Made by a program: the position numbers and the translations under genes. Positions 50,822 through 62,782 of a stretch of 64,000 nt of DNA are shown piece by piece. The stretch is from Photobacterium carnosum (GTDB lineage Bacteria; Pseudomonadota; Gammaproteobacteria; Enterobacterales; Vibrionaceae), in the NCBI RefSeq assembly GCF_002849605.1, contig NZ_NPIB01000026.1:1-64000 (forward strand), given 5' to 3'. Below the pieces are notes generated by a model. That model saw only the letters and a list, made by a program, of their open reading frames with translations. It was not told where the DNA came from and did not search any database. Position 1 is the stretch's first letter, and each line of letters begins with the position of its first letter.

Positions 50822-52177
50822 TTAAGGTGGCGAAAGCATATTTTTACGGAGTTTTAGTGCATAACAATAAGCACCAATACCACTGATGATATTTGCGATA
50901 GTAATACCAATAAATAATCCTTCGGTGCCATAAATATAACTGCCTATCCATGCCGCGGGTACGAGTAACACAAAAAGTCGTAATAGATTCCAACATAGCG
51001 CATTAATCGTTTTATGTAAGGCATTCAGCGCGCTAATTAGCAACATACAAATAGCCTGTAATCCATAACTGGCGGGAACGACTAATAAATAATGCCATAG
51101 TTGATTTTGGACGATGACATCTTTTGAAAATAGTGCGGCTAATGGCATGCTGAGTGGCACCATCGCAATAAATACCAACAATTGAAATCCGATAGCAAAG
51201 TGCATGGCGGTAAATAATGCACTAAATGCGCGTTGTGGCTTTTTCGCCCCTAAGTTTTGCGCCATAAAAGGCATTAATGCCGAGCTGAGTGCCATCATTA
51301 CAATGACCAATAATGATTCAACTCTCATTGCTGCACCATAAGCCGCAACGGATGCGGTGCTTTGGCTAGCAAGCATGGCCATTAATAATGCACCAGAGAG
51401 CGGATTAAGTGCGGTTGATAAACTGGCAGGCACACCAATATGCAATATTTGCTGCCAATCGCTTTTTAATAAATGCCATTGCGGCAAAATCAGTAATTTT
51501 TCGCGGTTATAAAGTAGATGCAGTGAAGCAATAAGTGCAAATATCCAACTTATACCACTGGCAATGGCCGCACCTTTAACGCCTAATGCAGGAAAAGAGC
51601 CATAACCAAAGATCAATAGCGGATCTAACAAGCCGTTAATTATGCCAGCGATCACCATGATCTTAGCAGGATTTTTAGCATCTCCAGTTGCACGAATAGC
51701 ACTATTACCCGCCATTGGGATCACTAGTAGAGGGATCGCGATATACCACACCGTCATGTATTGCTCGATAATGGGTAATAACTCACTTGACGCTCCCATT
51801 AAGGTAAATAGTGGCTTAATGGTGAGTAAGCCAATGATCGAGCCAATAATCATTAACAACAGGCTGAGTAATAGTCCATGAGTGGTTATGCGAGCAGCAC
51901 TGTGGCTATTACCTTGACCGAGCATTCGTCCAATACTGGTCGAGATACCAACGTTCATGCCCATGGTGATACAGTTCAAGCCAAAGGTGACGGGAAAGGT
52001 AAAACTCACAGCGGCGAGTGCATTAGTGCCCAAGCGTGAAATGAAAAAAGTATCGACTAAATTAAACATTAAAATCGCGACCATACCAAATACCATTGGC
52101 ACCGTTAAACGACGTAATGCATCAGGAATGGGGGCCGATAATAATCCATGTTTATCTGACTTGAGTAGTGTTGCCAT
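50822..52177 (-). CDS. MATE family efflux transporter
   Basis: A 451-aa membrane protein with 12 predicted transmembrane segments in two MatE halves: LTVPMVFGMVAILMFNLVDT near the N-terminus, and the pattern GMNVGISTSIGRMLGQG typical of the family; the second half begins near HIGVPASLSTALNPLSGALL. MATE pumps export drugs or metabolites with H+ or Na+; the substrate is unknown. The start at 52177 aligns with the family better than the open frame to 52234. It separates fxsA from groES. Confidence 0.88.
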   Translation of the reverse strand: MATLLKSDKHGLLSAPIPDALRRLTVPMVFGMVAILMFNLVDTFFISRLGTNALAAVSFTFPVTFGLNCITMGMNVGISTSIGRMLGQGNSHSAARITTHGLLLSLLLMIIGSIIGLLTIKPLFTLMGASSELLPIIEQYMTVWYIAIPLLVIPMAGNSAIRATGDAKNPAKIMVIAGIINGLLDPLLIFGYGSFPALGVKGAAIASGISWIFALIASLHLLYNREKLLILPQWHLLKSDWQQILHIGVPASLSTALNPLSGALLMAMLASQSTASVAAYGAAMRVESLLVIVMMALSSALMPFMAQNLGAKKPQRAFSALFTAMHFAIGFQLLVFIAMVPLSMPLAALFSKDVIVQNQLWHYLLVVPASYGLQAICMLLISALNALHKTINALCWNLLRLFVLLVPAAWIGSYIYGTEGLFIGITIANIISGIGAYCYALKLRKNMLSPP

Positions 52178-52272
52178 AGTGGTCTCAAAATAAGGATGCT
52201 TGCATACCCTAATGCAAAGTGTGTGATCGGGCAAAATTTCTCAAATAAATAACAAAAAAAAGCTGCCTAAAC

Positions 52273-52300
52273 CTTGCGATTTAGAAATTAGACCCAACAT
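52273..52300 (+). promoter_or_regulatory. Possible sigma32 promoter of groESL
   Basis: CTTGCG (52273-52278), 14 nt, then CCCAACAT (52293-52300) resembles the sigma32 pattern CTTGAA-N14-CCCCATNT with mismatches in each half. Position (about 85 nt before groES) is right. Weak evidence. Confidence 0.35.
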
Positions 52301-52384
52301 CTTACCCATATAGAAAGTCATACAAGTGAAAGCTTGTGGGCTTCAAATCATGAACATTACCTTAATTATCAGGAGAGACGACCA

Positions 52385-52675
52385 ATGAAAATTCGTCCTT
52401 TACACGACCGTGTTATCGTTGAACGCCAAGAAGTTGAATCTAAGTCTGCCGGTGGCATTGTACTAACTGGTTCTGCGGCTGAAAAATCTACTCGCGGTAA
52501 AATTCTTGCAGTAGGTAAAGGCCGCATTCTTGAAAATGGCACCGTACAACCACTTGATGTACAAGTGGGTGATGTGGTTATTTTTGCAGAAGGCTACGGC
52601 ACTAAAACTGAAAAAATTGACGGTAAAGAAGTTCTTATCATGTCTGAAAATGACATTATGGCAATCGTTGAATAA
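52385..52675 (+). CDS. groES: Co-chaperonin GroES
   Basis: GroES caps the GroEL cage. The 96-aa product begins [18 protein letters not shown] and carries the mobile loop [18 protein letters not shown] (about residues 17-34). The ATG at 52385 follows CAGGAGAG; 17 extra upstream codons in frame are not part of the family. It lies 42 nt before groEL. Confidence 0.98.
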   Translation: MKIRPLHDRVIVERQEVESKSAGGIVLTGSAAEKSTRGKILAVGKGRILENGTVQPLDVQVGDVVIFAEGYGTKTEKIDGKEVLIMSENDIMAIVE

Positions 52676-54361
<1,686 letters not shown>

Positions 54362-54411
54362 TCCATTTATAACCGTAGAGATTAACGTCTCTTTGTTATA
54401 AAAATAGTATC

Positions 54412-54442
54412 AAAAAAGTCGAGCATAGCTCGGCTTTTTTAT
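54412..54442 (+). terminator. Rho-independent terminator after groEL
   Basis: AAAAAAGTCGAGC / GCTCGGCTTTTTT with an ATA loop and T run. Confidence 0.93.
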
Positions 54443-55239
54443 TGCCGCTATAAAAGCCACTGTATATTAATTTTAGCTATTGATTAGCTGTTGTCCTTTG
54501 CTAACAGTTCACTTGGAAGATCGCTGGAAAAGCTGTACGTAAATAAAATGCATATAAAACAGCTAGTTAGGTTGTTATTTTGTATGTAGATTAAATAGCG
54601 TTAATTGGTTCAGCTATTAGCTGTATTTTTAACTAAAAGCTGACCATAACTCAATGGTTGAGAGTGATGATACTTATTTATTTATTAATAGAGGTAAGCG
54701 TTTAATAAATTAAAACTGATCATGATTGGAATAAGTGCATGGATAAAAATCCAAGTACAGTTTTATTTATAAATTTAATCTTTTTGTTGATTAATATTAT
54801 TTAAGTTTATTTTACTGTTATTTTATTACGGTACTATATTTGGCTTTAAAGAAGGTTATTTGCAAAATATAAGTTATTTTATACATGGATAGTTATTGGC
54901 TTATTATTTTCTTTTAGCTGCTTATTTTAAAATAAATTGAACAGTGAGGTTTGGTATTAATATTTTATGGTGTTATTCGAGAGGAAGGTTAACATTTATT
55001 TATCGCTGAGGGAGAATAGTGACAGAGTTAAAGTAACCTAACTAACTATAGCTTGATAGGTAAAAGACCTGAAAAGCTGTACGCTTATTTAGTCTTTTAT
55101 TATCAGTCACTTAAATTCAGTTTGTGTTTTTTGGTCGCGGTGTTATTTATAGTACATAAAATAGCTGACATTTTTGTGTATAGCTGTACGTTTTGTGTGG
55201 CATTGTTAGATTAAAGAGTGCCATTAATCATTGAGGCAT
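54443..55239. other. AT-rich non-coding island with repeated AGCTG / AGCTGTAC motifs
   Basis: Nearly 800 nt with no credible gene. Exact AGCTGTAC octamers occur on the plus strand at 54531, 55075 and 55182, and further AGCTG pentamers near 54485, 54619, 54637, 54914 and 55162; the reverse complement CAGCT is seen only about twice. A 21-codon hydrophobic ORF from 54739 is not supported by a good ribosome site. No tRNA, IS or phage sequence is visible. Confidence 0.6.
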
Positions 55240-55269
55240 AAAAAAGCCCCTGTAGTGATAACAGAGGCC
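55240..55269 (-). terminator. Terminator after the unknown gene at 55.3 kb
   Basis: On the minus strand GCCTCTGT / ACAGGGGC with a 7-nt loop (one mismatch) is followed by TTTTTTAT. Confidence 0.8.
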
Positions 55270-55311
55270 ATTAATATATAAAGACATACTATAAAAAGAG
55301 GTCTATTAATT

Positions 55312-55764
55312 CTAGCTTGGTAGATGTTCTTGGTTTAAGGCTACCCACGCCGCCATAAAGCAGACTACAAATGATTGAATGTAGCCACGTAGATCAATAT
55401 CACCTTGCACTAGCACATCATCCGCGTTGGGCTCCATATTAAACGAGACCTTATTATCTTTAATGCTAAAGAATACACGGCCAATTAAGATAAAGTTGTC
55501 ACCATCATCATCTGGGTTGTAGACCATTCCGGCGCCAATTTGATCGTGCTCAGTAATTTGTAAGGCACTGAATGCTAATTTTTCTGCGCCGTCAAAGCCA
55601 AAGCCTGCATAACGCTTACCTTGTTCTGGTTGTTGCAGTAGTTGTGAGATCAGTTGTGTATAGGTAGTCAGCGCCTCTGCTGGCACTTCATTGGTATTTA
55701 CTTGTCCCATACTATATGGGTTATCATCTTCTACCATTTCAACATCATAGCTAAAATCAATCAT
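55312..55764 (-). CDS. Conserved-type hypothetical protein, unknown function
   Basis: A 150-aa acidic protein (many Asp/Glu, stretch YNPDDDGDNF) with no membrane segment or signal peptide until a hydrophobic C-terminal stretch (SFVVCFMAAWVALN). The ATG at 55764 has AAAGGA 6-7 nt upstream; the frame is open to 55845, where no ribosome site is found. I do not recognise the family. It stands alone with its own terminator inside the AT-rich groEL-rimK region, whose spacers carry the AGCTGTAC repeats. Confidence 0.75.
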   Translation of the reverse strand: MIDFSYDVEMVEDDNPYSMGQVNTNEVPAEALTTYTQLISQLLQQPEQGKRYAGFGFDGAEKLAFSALQITEHDQIGAGMVYNPDDDGDNFILIGRVFFSIKDNKVSFNMEPNADDVLVQGDIDLRGYIQSFVVCFMAAWVALNQEHLPS

Positions 55765-56136
55765 GACTAATCCTTTTTCAGTTCTATCGTCATTGTATTG
55801 TTTATACGTTAGCGTAATTTGCTGGTTCGAGGTAGTACTAATCAATATATTGCTTACTGAGTGTTTTAAAGATCACGTTATCGATTCATAACCCGTTTTT
55901 TTTGATAGCTGGACAGTCATGGGTTTATTTGGGAAAAATGCAGAGATTGATGGCAATTTTACTACCATGTTACTTTAGCTATAGTTTGCAGCGCAAAAAG
56001 CTCAAAAAGCTGTACGATTATTTTTCGTTTAATATCAATGATTTGCTGTTGTTTTTGTTCAGCACGGGAAGGTGTTGGTAATGAACACCTTTTAGCTGTT
56101 ATTTTGATAAAAATATGAACGTTATTGTTTGGGTAA
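55765..56136. other. Spacer between the unknown gene and rimK with one AGCTGTAC copy
   Basis: About 370 nt. It contains AAAAAGCTGTACGATTA (octamer at 56008-56015) and the related GATAGCTGGACAG near 55900. A 62-codon open frame on the minus strand (55962-56150) has no ribosome site and runs through the rimK terminator, so it is not called. Confidence 0.45.
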
Positions 56137-56163
56137 TAAAAAGCAGCCATATAAGGCTGCTTA
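56137..56163 (-). terminator. Terminator after rimK
   Basis: On the minus strand AAGCAGCC / GGCTGCTT with a 6-nt loop, then TTTATT. Confidence 0.85.
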
Positions 56164-56185
56164 TCGATAACGTATTCTTTATAAG

Positions 56186-57088
56186 TTATTGATTTTTTAA
56201 GTTACGACGGCTTTTTCCTGCATTTTTTTCAATATGATCAATGATCATACCTGCAATATCTTTGCCTGTTGCCGCTTCAATACCTTCAAGGCCTGGAGAT
56301 GAGTTAACCTCCATGATCAGTGGTCCGCGTTTAGATCGTAATAAATCAACGCCAGCAACACTGAGCCCCATCGCTTTTGCCGCAGCAATCGCAGTTTTAC
56401 GTTCTTCTGGCGTAATTCGAATTAATGAAGCACTGCCACCACGGTGTAAGTTGGATCGGAATTCACCTTCTGCTGCTTGACGTTTCATTGCTGCGATGAC
56501 TTTTCCCCCAATCACAAAGCAACGAATGTCAGCACCACCGGCTTCTTCTATATATTCTTGCACCATAATGTGAGCTTTAAGGCCTAGAAATGCTTCAATC
56601 ACACTTTCTGCTGCTTTTTGGGTTTCCGCTAGAACAACGCCAATCCCTTGAGTGCCTTCTAAAAGCTTTATGACTAGAGGCGCACCGCCAACCATTTTAA
56701 TCAGATCTAAAACATCATCAGGTTTACTCGCAAAACCGGTAACAGGCATACCAACACCTTCACGGCTCAGTAATTGTAATGAACGTAGTTTGTCGCGAGA
56801 ACGTGAAATTGCAATAGATTGATTCACAGAAAATACATCCATCATTTCAAATTGACGTAATACCGCACAACCATAAAAGGTAATGTCTGAGCCAATGCGA
56901 GGAATGATGGCATCAAAGCCAATCAGATCAGTCCCTTCAAAATGAATCGAGGGTTGAACTGAGTTGATATTCATGTAACAGCGAAGGGCATTGATAATAA
57001 CCGCCTCATGGCCTCGTTGTTGACAAGCCTCATGCAGACGGCGGGTTGAATATAAGTTTGCGTCCTGTGACAAAATGCCAATTTTCAT
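56186..57088 (-). CDS. rimK: Ribosomal protein S6-L-glutamate ligase
   Basis: RimK adds glutamate residues to the C-terminus of ribosomal protein S6. The 300-aa product equals E. coli RimK in length; motifs include [39 protein letters not shown], the ATP-grasp stretches [15 protein letters not shown] and [11 protein letters not shown], and the metal-binding [12 protein letters not shown]. The start at 57088 is chosen by alignment; the ATG at 57100 would add four residues. Confidence 0.96.
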   Translation of the reverse strand: MKIGILSQDANLYSTRRLHEACQQRGHEAVIINALRCYMNINSVQPSIHFEGTDLIGFDAIIPRIGSDITFYGCAVLRQFEMMDVFSVNQSIAISRSRDKLRSLQLLSREGVGMPVTGFASKPDDVLDLIKMVGGAPLVIKLLEGTQGIGVVLAETQKAAESVIEAFLGLKAHIMVQEYIEEAGGADIRCFVIGGKVIAAMKRQAAEGEFRSNLHRGGSASLIRITPEERKTAIAAAKAMGLSVAGVDLLRSKRGPLIMEVNSSPGLEGIEAATGKDIAGMIIDHIEKNAGKSRRNLKNQ

Positions 57089-57100
57089 TGCGATACTCAT

Positions 57101-57551
57101 GTAAGGGAGCGGGTTGGCAGCAGCGACGACGTTTGGCGACGCCTAGAACAATAAAGGGCTGCGTATGAGGCGCGACTATGCATGTAAATCATTAAAAAAT
57201 CGAGATCTGCCACGATGATTTTTTTTAATGGTGAGCTGCAATAAAATTGGCGGGTCATTAAAAGTAACATCATAGGCTAATAGCTTTTGAGATATATAGC
57301 TAACAAAGCTGTACAAGCTGTACAATCATTATAAAACAATGACTTATATATTGTTATTGTAGCGCCTATGATAGGCTGAAATGTAAGTGTGTATTTTTGG
57401 TGTTTTTGAGGTGGAAAGCTGTACAACTTAATGGCTATCGTCATCAGCTGTGATCTATTACTGACTCGCGATAACGAGTCAGTATGGTAATAGTGGTGCT
57501 GCATCGAAAAGAAGGGAGTTGTAACCGTTAAAATTGTAGTTATTTAAGTCG
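57101..57551. other. rimK-epmB spacer with tandem and single AGCTGTAC copies
   Basis: About 450 nt without a gene. The octamer occurs at 57307-57314, 57316-57323 (a direct 9-bp tandem, AAGCTGTACAAGCTGTAC) and 57417-57424, all in the same orientation as the copies near 54.5-56 kb. A separate hairpin is listed at 57459. Confidence 0.55.
57459..57484. other. Perfect 10-bp inverted repeat past epmB
   Basis: TACTGACTCG / CGAGTCAGTA with a 6-nt loop, about 67 nt beyond the epmB stop. No T tract follows on either strand; it may be a 3'-end stabilising structure or a protein site. Confidence 0.6.
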
Positions 57552-58574
57552 TTATTCAAGTTGAAGATCAAGTGGGGTTTTGCTGCTTCTGCCACCAATC
57601 TCGCGCGCTAATGTAGGGACTAGATAGCCAGAAACATTATTGATTAATCCAGCCATTAAGATACGTGCCTGTTGATCACTGACAAAGAAGTGTGCAGCGC
57701 CTTGTACGTGATCCAGTACGTGTAAGTAGTACGGTAATATCCCAGCATCAAATAAGGCTTCGCTGAGGTCTGTAAGTGCTGTGACGGAGTCATTAACCCC
57801 TTTAAGGAGTACGCTTTGGTTTAGCAGGGTGACCTTAGCGAGCTTGAGCTGTGTCATCGCCGAGGTTAGCTCATTATTGATTTCATTGGCATGGTTAATA
57901 TGGGTCACCATGATAATTTGTAAACGACTGCTAGCAAATAACTCACACAGTGCTGGTGTGATGCGATGTGGGATCACAACGGGTAAGCGGCTGTGAATAC
58001 GCAACCGTTTAATATGTGGAATAGCGGCAATATGTTCGAGCAACCATGTTAATTCGTGATCTTTAGCCATTAGTGGATCACCACCAGATAAGATGACTTC
58101 GTTAATGTGTGGTTGGGTTGCGATGTAATCAAGACTTTGCTGCCAGACGGTTTTATTGCCTTTGTTATCTTGATAAGGGAAGTGACGTCGAAAACAATAG
58201 CGACAATTCACTGCACAACCGCCTTTAACGATCATTAATACACGGTTATGGTATTTGTGTAACAGCCCTGGAATGGGGTTATCTTGCTCATCAAGAGGAT
58301 CAGTTGAGTAGCCTTGATGAACCTCAAATTCTTGCTCTAGCGGCAGTACTTGGCGCAATAATGGATCGTATGGGTTGCCAATTTCCATTCTTTCGACAAA
58401 ACTTACAGGAACGCGAAGCGCGAATAAATTTTTAGCCGCGAGGCCTTTTTGCCAAGGTGTTGGATCAATTTTAAGCCAATTGAGTAGCTTTAAGGGATCA
58501 GATATCGCATTAGCTAGATCATTCAGCCAGTTTTGCTCAACAGATGGCACGTTTCGGGGTATGATATGCGACAT
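57552..58574 (-). CDS. epmB: EF-P beta-lysylation protein EpmB (lysine 2,3-aminomutase)
   Basis: EpmB converts (S)-alpha-lysine to (R)-beta-lysine, which EpmA attaches to EF-P. It is a radical SAM/PLP enzyme: the cluster motif CAVNCRYCFRRHF lies near residues 117-129, followed by EVILSGGDPLMAKD. With the ATG at 58574 (MSHIIPRNVPSVEQ) it has 340 aa against 342 in E. coli; the open frame upstream to 58715 overlaps efp and is spurious. It is divergent from efp with 33 nt between starts. Confidence 0.96.
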   Translation of the reverse strand: MSHIIPRNVPSVEQNWLNDLANAISDPLKLLNWLKIDPTPWQKGLAAKNLFALRVPVSFVERMEIGNPYDPLLRQVLPLEQEFEVHQGYSTDPLDEQDNPIPGLLHKYHNRVLMIVKGGCAVNCRYCFRRHFPYQDNKGNKTVWQQSLDYIATQPHINEVILSGGDPLMAKDHELTWLLEHIAAIPHIKRLRIHSRLPVVIPHRITPALCELFASSRLQIIMVTHINHANEINNELTSAMTQLKLAKVTLLNQSVLLKGVNDSVTALTDLSEALFDAGILPYYLHVLDHVQGAAHFFVSDQQARILMAGLINNVSGYLVPTLAREIGGRSSKTPLDLQLE

Positions 58575-58607
58575 TAAATACAACTCGAAGATGTTAAGAG
58601 GATTAGA

Positions 58608-59174
58608 ATGGCGTCTTTCAGCACCAATGAATTCCGCAGCGGAATGAAAATTATGCTTGATAATGAACCATGTGTCATTATCGAAAACGAATTTGTTAAA
58701 CCTGGTAAAGGTCAAGCGTTCAACCGCGTACGAATCCGTAAACTTATTTCAGGTAAAGTTCTTGAAAAAACGTTTAAATCAGGTGAATCAGTTGAAGCTG
58801 CGGACGTAATCGATACTGAACTTGATTACCTATACAACGACGGTGAATTCTACCATTTCATGAACAATGAAACATTTGAGCAAATTGCTGCAGACTTAAA
58901 AGCTGTTGGTGATAATGCGAAATGGTTAGTAGAAAACGATGCGTGTACGTTAACGCTTTGGAACGGTAACCCTATCGTTGTTACTCCTCAAAACTTTGTT
59001 GAGCTTGAAGTAACAGAGACTGATCCTGGTCTTAAAGGCGATACACAAGGTACTGGTGGTAAGCCAGCAACACTAACTACAGGCGCTGTAGTACGTGTTC
59101 CTTTATTCATCGCAATTGGCGAAGTTATCAAAGTTGATACTCGTTCAGGTGAATACGTAAGCCGTGTGAAGTAA
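58608..59174 (+). CDS. efp: Translation elongation factor P
   Basis: EF-P relieves ribosome stalling at polyproline. The 188-aa length equals E. coli. The modified lysine is K34 in [11 protein letters not shown]; domain III ends [28 protein letters not shown] precedes the ATG. Its two modifying enzymes, epmB and epmA, are both in this window. Confidence 0.98.
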   Translation: MASFSTNEFRSGMKIMLDNEPCVIIENEFVKPGKGQAFNRVRIRKLISGKVLEKTFKSGESVEAADVIDTELDYLYNDGEFYHFMNNETFEQIAADLKAVGDNAKWLVENDACTLTLWNGNPIVVTPQNFVELEVTETDPGLKGDTQGTGGKPATLTTGAVVRVPLFIAIGEVIKVDTRSGEYVSRVK

Positions 59175-59190
59175 ATTCATATTGAGCTTT

Positions 59191-59220
59191 AAAAAAGGTC
59201 GCTTTGGCGGCCTTTTTTGT
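59191..59220 (+). terminator. Rho-independent terminator after efp
   Basis: AAAAAAGGTCGC / GCGGCCTTTTTT with a 4-nt loop (one wobble pair) and a T run. Confidence 0.9.
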
Positions 59221-59269
59221 TGGCTGAAATTCAGGGTTATGATGTTTTAAATCTTTAAATAACAGCCAT

Positions 59270-59299
59270 AAAAAAAGCACCGCAAGCGGTGCTTTTTTA
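59270..59299. terminator. Terminator after frdD
   Basis: AAAAAAGCACCGC / GCGGTGCTTTTTT with a short loop; it serves frdABCD on the minus strand and can also act on the plus strand. Confidence 0.92.
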
Positions 59300-59315
59300 G
59301 ATTGTGTATCAATGA

Positions 59316-59681
59316 TTATTTAATCATGAACACAAAGATGATTGATAACGCAGTCACTAAGAACGCTACTGCGTAACAAGCAATTTTACCTACAACACCA
59401 GTATGAAACTTAAGGTCGTGCATACCATGGTGTAGACGGTGCATACCATGCCACATTGGCAGTGATAAGGTAGCAATGACAAATAATGCACCAATAAAGC
59501 TGGTTGCAAAATTAGCAGCGCGATCATAGCTCATCGCTTCTGGGCTAATAATACCCAGTGGAACCATGATACCTAGTACTAAAATAGTAACTGGAGAGAT
59601 CATTGCAAACCAAGTACCACCGGCACCAAATAAACTCCACCATACTGGTTCATCGGAACGTTTTGGATGTAAATTAATCAC
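59316..59681 (-). CDS. frdD: Fumarate reductase subunit D
   Basis: A membrane anchor subunit that, with FrdC, binds menaquinol. The 121-aa product (E. coli 119) has three transmembrane segments and begins [22 protein letters not shown], the FrdD signature; [16 protein letters not shown] lies between the last two segments. It is the last gene of frdABCD. Confidence 0.96.
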   Translation of the reverse strand: MINLHPKRSDEPVWWSLFGAGGTWFAMISPVTILVLGIMVPLGIISPEAMSYDRAANFATSFIGALFVIATLSLPMWHGMHRLHHGMHDLKFHTGVVGKIACYAVAFLVTALSIIFVFMIK

Positions 59682-59691
59682 GAGCGGCTCC

Positions 59692-60075
59692 TTAAACTAG
59701 CGCTAAAACAATGGCGGTGATGACAGCAACAACTGCCCACTGTGCAAGAACGATAATTTTCTTATCCAGTTTCTTGCCCTTAATGCGAATTGGCACCACT
59801 TGCGGCATCATGCTAAAAAATGTTTGCGCGTGGAATAAACTGCCAGCTAACGCAAGAATATTTAGAATGATTACAATTGGGTTAGCCATAAAATTTAGCC
59901 AACCTTGCCATGCTTCAGGACCTTTTACTAAACAACCTAAACCGAAGGTTAAGCAGATAGTAAAGAAAATGAGCGGTAATACAGTAGCTTCACGTAGCAT
60001 GTAAAAACGGTAGAAAGAGCTGTCTTTCCACCATGTACGCGTCATTTCACGAACGTAAGGTTTACGGTTGCTCAT
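59692..60075 (-). CDS. frdC: Fumarate reductase subunit C
   Basis: The second membrane anchor, 127 aa (E. coli 131), three transmembrane segments. The N-terminus [20 protein letters not shown] is the family signature, and [11 protein letters not shown] follows the second segment. It starts 2 nt after the frdB stop. Confidence 0.96.
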   Translation of the reverse strand: MSNRKPYVREMTRTWWKDSSFYRFYMLREATVLPLIFFTICLTFGLGCLVKGPEAWQGWLNFMANPIVIILNILALAGSLFHAQTFFSMMPQVVPIRIKGKKLDKKIIVLAQWAVVAVITAIVLALV

Positions 60076-60077
60076 CC

Positions 60078-60818
60078 TTATGCCTCCTGAGGCTTCAACA
60101 TTGCAATAACGAAATCTTTCGATGATTCGACTTTGCCTTGGTTTACTGCAGCTGCTGGATCAACGCTCTTTGGACATACTTCAGAACAGTAACCTACAAA
60201 CGTACAACCCCAAGCACCATTTTCACTGTTGATCAGTTCCATACGCTCATGTTGGCCATGGTCACGGCTATCAAGATTGTAACGGTGTGCCAGTGTTAGT
60301 GCAGCTGGACCGATAAATTCAGGGTTTAGACCGAATTGCGGACACGCTGAGTAGCAAAGGCCACAGTTAATACAACCAGCAAATTGCTTGTATTTTGCCA
60401 TTTGCTCTGGTGTTTGGATGTTTGTACCATCTTCTATTGTGCGGGTATTACCAATAATATAGGGCTTAATCGCTTCAAGACGCTCAATAAAGGGAGTCAT
60501 ATCGACAATTAAGTCTTTCTCAATCGCAAAGTTTGCTAATGGCTCAATTTTTACGCCATTAGGGTAATCACGAAGAAAGCTCTTACAAGCTAACTTAGGT
60601 ACGCCATTAACCATCATGCCACATGAGCCACAGATCGCCATTCGGCAAGACCAGCGGTAGCTTAGGTGTTTATCAAGATGATCTTTGATGTAACCAAGCG
60701 CATCAAGTACTGACATAGTGTCGTTGAACGGTACTTCAAATGCTTGTAAATATGGTTCTGCATCTGTTGCTGGGTCATAACGCAGAATTTCAATTTTTTG
60801 AATGCGATTGTCTGACAT
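60078..60818 (-). CDS. frdB: Fumarate reductase iron-sulfur subunit B
   Basis: FrdB passes electrons from quinol to FrdA through three clusters. The 246-aa product shows the [2Fe-2S] ligands [11 protein letters not shown], the [4Fe-4S]/[3Fe-4S] ligands [12 protein letters not shown] and [11 protein letters not shown]. Its start overlaps the frdA stop by one base. Confidence 0.97.
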   Translation of the reverse strand: MSDNRIQKIEILRYDPATDAEPYLQAFEVPFNDTMSVLDALGYIKDHLDKHLSYRWSCRMAICGSCGMMVNGVPKLACKSFLRDYPNGVKIEPLANFAIEKDLIVDMTPFIERLEAIKPYIIGNTRTIEDGTNIQTPEQMAKYKQFAGCINCGLCYSACPQFGLNPEFIGPAALTLAHRYNLDSRDHGQHERMELINSENGAWGCTFVGYCSEVCPKSVDPAAAVNQGKVESSKDFVIAMLKPQEA

Positions 60819-62638
60819 TATGCCTTTTCCTCTTGAACTTCTGACTGCGCTGCTTGAGCTTTTTCATGTGCTTCGTGAGCTTCAGCTTCAGCACCGTATA
60901 GACGAGCTTTTGGCTGTGATTTCGTGATCTTTACATCGCTGTAATCAATAATTGGCGCGTCGCCATTGTTATAGAATGCCAATGTATGTTTCAGGAAGTT
61001 CACATCATCACGTTCAGTACAGCCGTCATCTAGACGTTGGTGCGCACCACGAGATTCTGTACGTAGAATCGCTGAGCAAGCCATTGCTTCTGCGACATCA
61101 AGACCGTAACCCACTTCAATGGCATATAGCAGATCAGTGTTAAAGACTTGGCCTTTATCTTGAATGCTAATATGTTTAAAGCGTCGCTTAAGCTCTGCTA
61201 GCTTATCAATGGTTGCTTGCATCAAATCTTGTTGACGGTAAATACCACAACCCGCTTCCATGGTGTGACCCATTTCAGTACGGATTTGAGCCCAGTTTTC
61301 ATCACCTTCTTGTGCCATTAGGGCATCAATACGTGCTTGTACTGCGTCTATTTGGATATTGATTGAAGCGTCGTTCCAACCTTTGAATTCTTCAGCGCGT
61401 TTAACAGCGTGTTCACCTGCAACGCGGCCAAATACTACAAACTCAGCCAGTGAGTTTGAACCTAGACGGTTAGCACCGTGAAGACCAACAGAAGCACATT
61501 CACCAACAGCAAATAGGCCTTTAACGCGGGTTTCACAGGTACCGTTAGTTTCAATACCACCCATGGTGTAGTGTACGGTTGGGCGAATTGGAATTGGCTC
61601 TTTTGCTGGATCAACGTTTACGTATGCTTTAGCTAGCTCACAGATGAACGGTAGACGCTCATGTAAGTATTCTTCGCCAAGGTGACGTAAATCAAGCATT
61701 ACTACATCACCTAGTGGGTGTTGAATAGTGTTGCCTTTTTGCTGTTCATGCCAGAACGCTTGCGAAACTTTGTCACGAGGACCTAGTTCCATGTATTTGT
61801 TTTTTGGATGACCCACTGGTGTTTCAGGGCCCATGCCATAATCTTGTAGATAACGGTAACCGTTTTTATTGACGATAATACCGCCTTCACCACGACAACC
61901 TTCAGTGATTAAAATACCAGTGCCTGGTAGACCTGTTGGGTGGTATTGAACAAATTCCATGTCACGTAGTGGTACACCGTGACGGAATGCCATTGCCATA
62001 CCATCGCCAGTTACAATACCGCCGTTAGTATTACAGTGGTAAACGCGACCTGCGCCACCTGTTGCTAAGATTACTGATTTTGCTTTAATACAAACCAGTT
62101 CACCTTCTGCCATGTGAATAGCAATCAGACCTTGAACTTCGCCATCTTCAATTAAAAGGTCAACCACGAAGTATTCATCGTAACGTTTGATTTGCGGGTA
62201 TTTGATAGATGTCTGGAATAGGGTGTGTAGCATATGGAAGCCAGTTTTATCTGCCGCGAACCATGTACGCTCAACTTTCATACCACCAAAACGACGTACG
62301 TTCACTTCACCGTTTTCTTTACGGCTCCATGGGCAGCCCCATTGTTCCATTTGAATCATTTCGCGGGTTGAATTCTCTACGAAATATTCAACCACATCTT
62401 GTTCGCATAGCCAGTCACCACCACCAACGGTATCGTTGAAGTGATTATCAAAGCTATCTTCGTCTTTGATAACAGCAGCAGAGCCGCCTTCAGCTGCAAC
62501 TGTGTGCGAGCGCATTGGGTAGACTTTTGAAATAAGTGCAATTTCTAGTTCTGGGTTTGCTTCTGCAGCAGCGATGGCAGAACGTAGGCCTGCACCACCC
62601 GCGCCAATTACAGCGATATCTGTGGTAATAGTCTTCAC
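60818..62638 (-). CDS. frdA: Fumarate reductase flavoprotein subunit A
   Basis: FrdA reduces fumarate to succinate as the terminal step of anaerobic respiration. The 606-aa product (E. coli 602) has the FAD motif [14 protein letters not shown], covalent-FAD H45 in [10 protein letters not shown], the active-site [21 protein letters not shown] region and [18 protein letters not shown] precedes the ATG. It heads frdABCD, and aspA/dcuA elsewhere in the window supply fumarate. Confidence 0.98.
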   Translation of the reverse strand: MKTITTDIAVIGAGGAGLRSAIAAAEANPELEIALISKVYPMRSHTVAAEGGSAAVIKDEDSFDNHFNDTVGGGDWLCEQDVVEYFVENSTREMIQMEQWGCPWSRKENGEVNVRRFGGMKVERTWFAADKTGFHMLHTLFQTSIKYPQIKRYDEYFVVDLLIEDGEVQGLIAIHMAEGELVCIKAKSVILATGGAGRVYHCNTNGGIVTGDGMAMAFRHGVPLRDMEFVQYHPTGLPGTGILITEGCRGEGGIIVNKNGYRYLQDYGMGPETPVGHPKNKYMELGPRDKVSQAFWHEQQKGNTIQHPLGDVVMLDLRHLGEEYLHERLPFICELAKAYVNVDPAKEPIPIRPTVHYTMGGIETNGTCETRVKGLFAVGECASVGLHGANRLGSNSLAEFVVFGRVAGEHAVKRAEEFKGWNDASINIQIDAVQARIDALMAQEGDENWAQIRTEMGHTMEAGCGIYRQQDLMQATIDKLAELKRRFKHISIQDKGQVFNTDLLYAIEVGYGLDVAEAMACSAILRTESRGAHQRLDDGCTERDDVNFLKHTLAFYNNGDAPIIDYSDVKITKSQPKARLYGAEAEAHEAHEKAQAAQSEVQEEKA

Positions 62639-62676
62639 AGCTATCCTCCGAAGATTAAGACGGTAAAAAAATGAAA

Positions 62677-62695
62677 AGGTACGTCGTGCGTACCT
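62677..62695 (-). other. Hairpin in the frdA 5' leader
   Basis: A perfect 7-bp stem AGGTACG / CGTACCT with a 5-nt loop lies about 40 nt before frdA. It may affect message stability or translation. No T tract. Confidence 0.5.
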
Positions 62696-62782
62696 ATCCT
62701 TGAAATCCTGCGCGTATTTTATGGAACCTCATTAATAGAAAATATGATGTAGACGCGTCTTTTTACCGAAATAATCAAAAAA

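Noticed and set aside
54739..54804. 21-codon hydrophobic mini-ORF (MDKNPSTVLFINLIFLLINII)
   Set aside because: Only a weak purine stretch precedes the ATG, and AT-rich DNA readily encodes Ile/Leu/Phe runs; conservation would be needed to call it.
55962..56150. 62-codon minus-strand frame upstream of the unknown gene
   Set aside because: It begins inside the rimK terminator, has no ribosome site and contains the repeat motif; more likely spacer.
57307..57323. Tandem AGCTGTAC as a lux-box-like quorum-sensing site
   Set aside because: The half-site is similar to the ACCTGTA half of the Vibrio fischeri lux box, but the copies are direct, not inverted, repeats.
57277..57504. 75-codon minus-strand frame between rimK and epmB
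   Set aside because: No ribosome site, and it spans the AGCTGTAC tandem and the 10-bp hairpin.
58575..58715. N-terminal extension of epmB overlapping efp
   Set aside because: The ATG at 58574 gives the E. coli length and N-terminus; the extension is antisense to the efp start.
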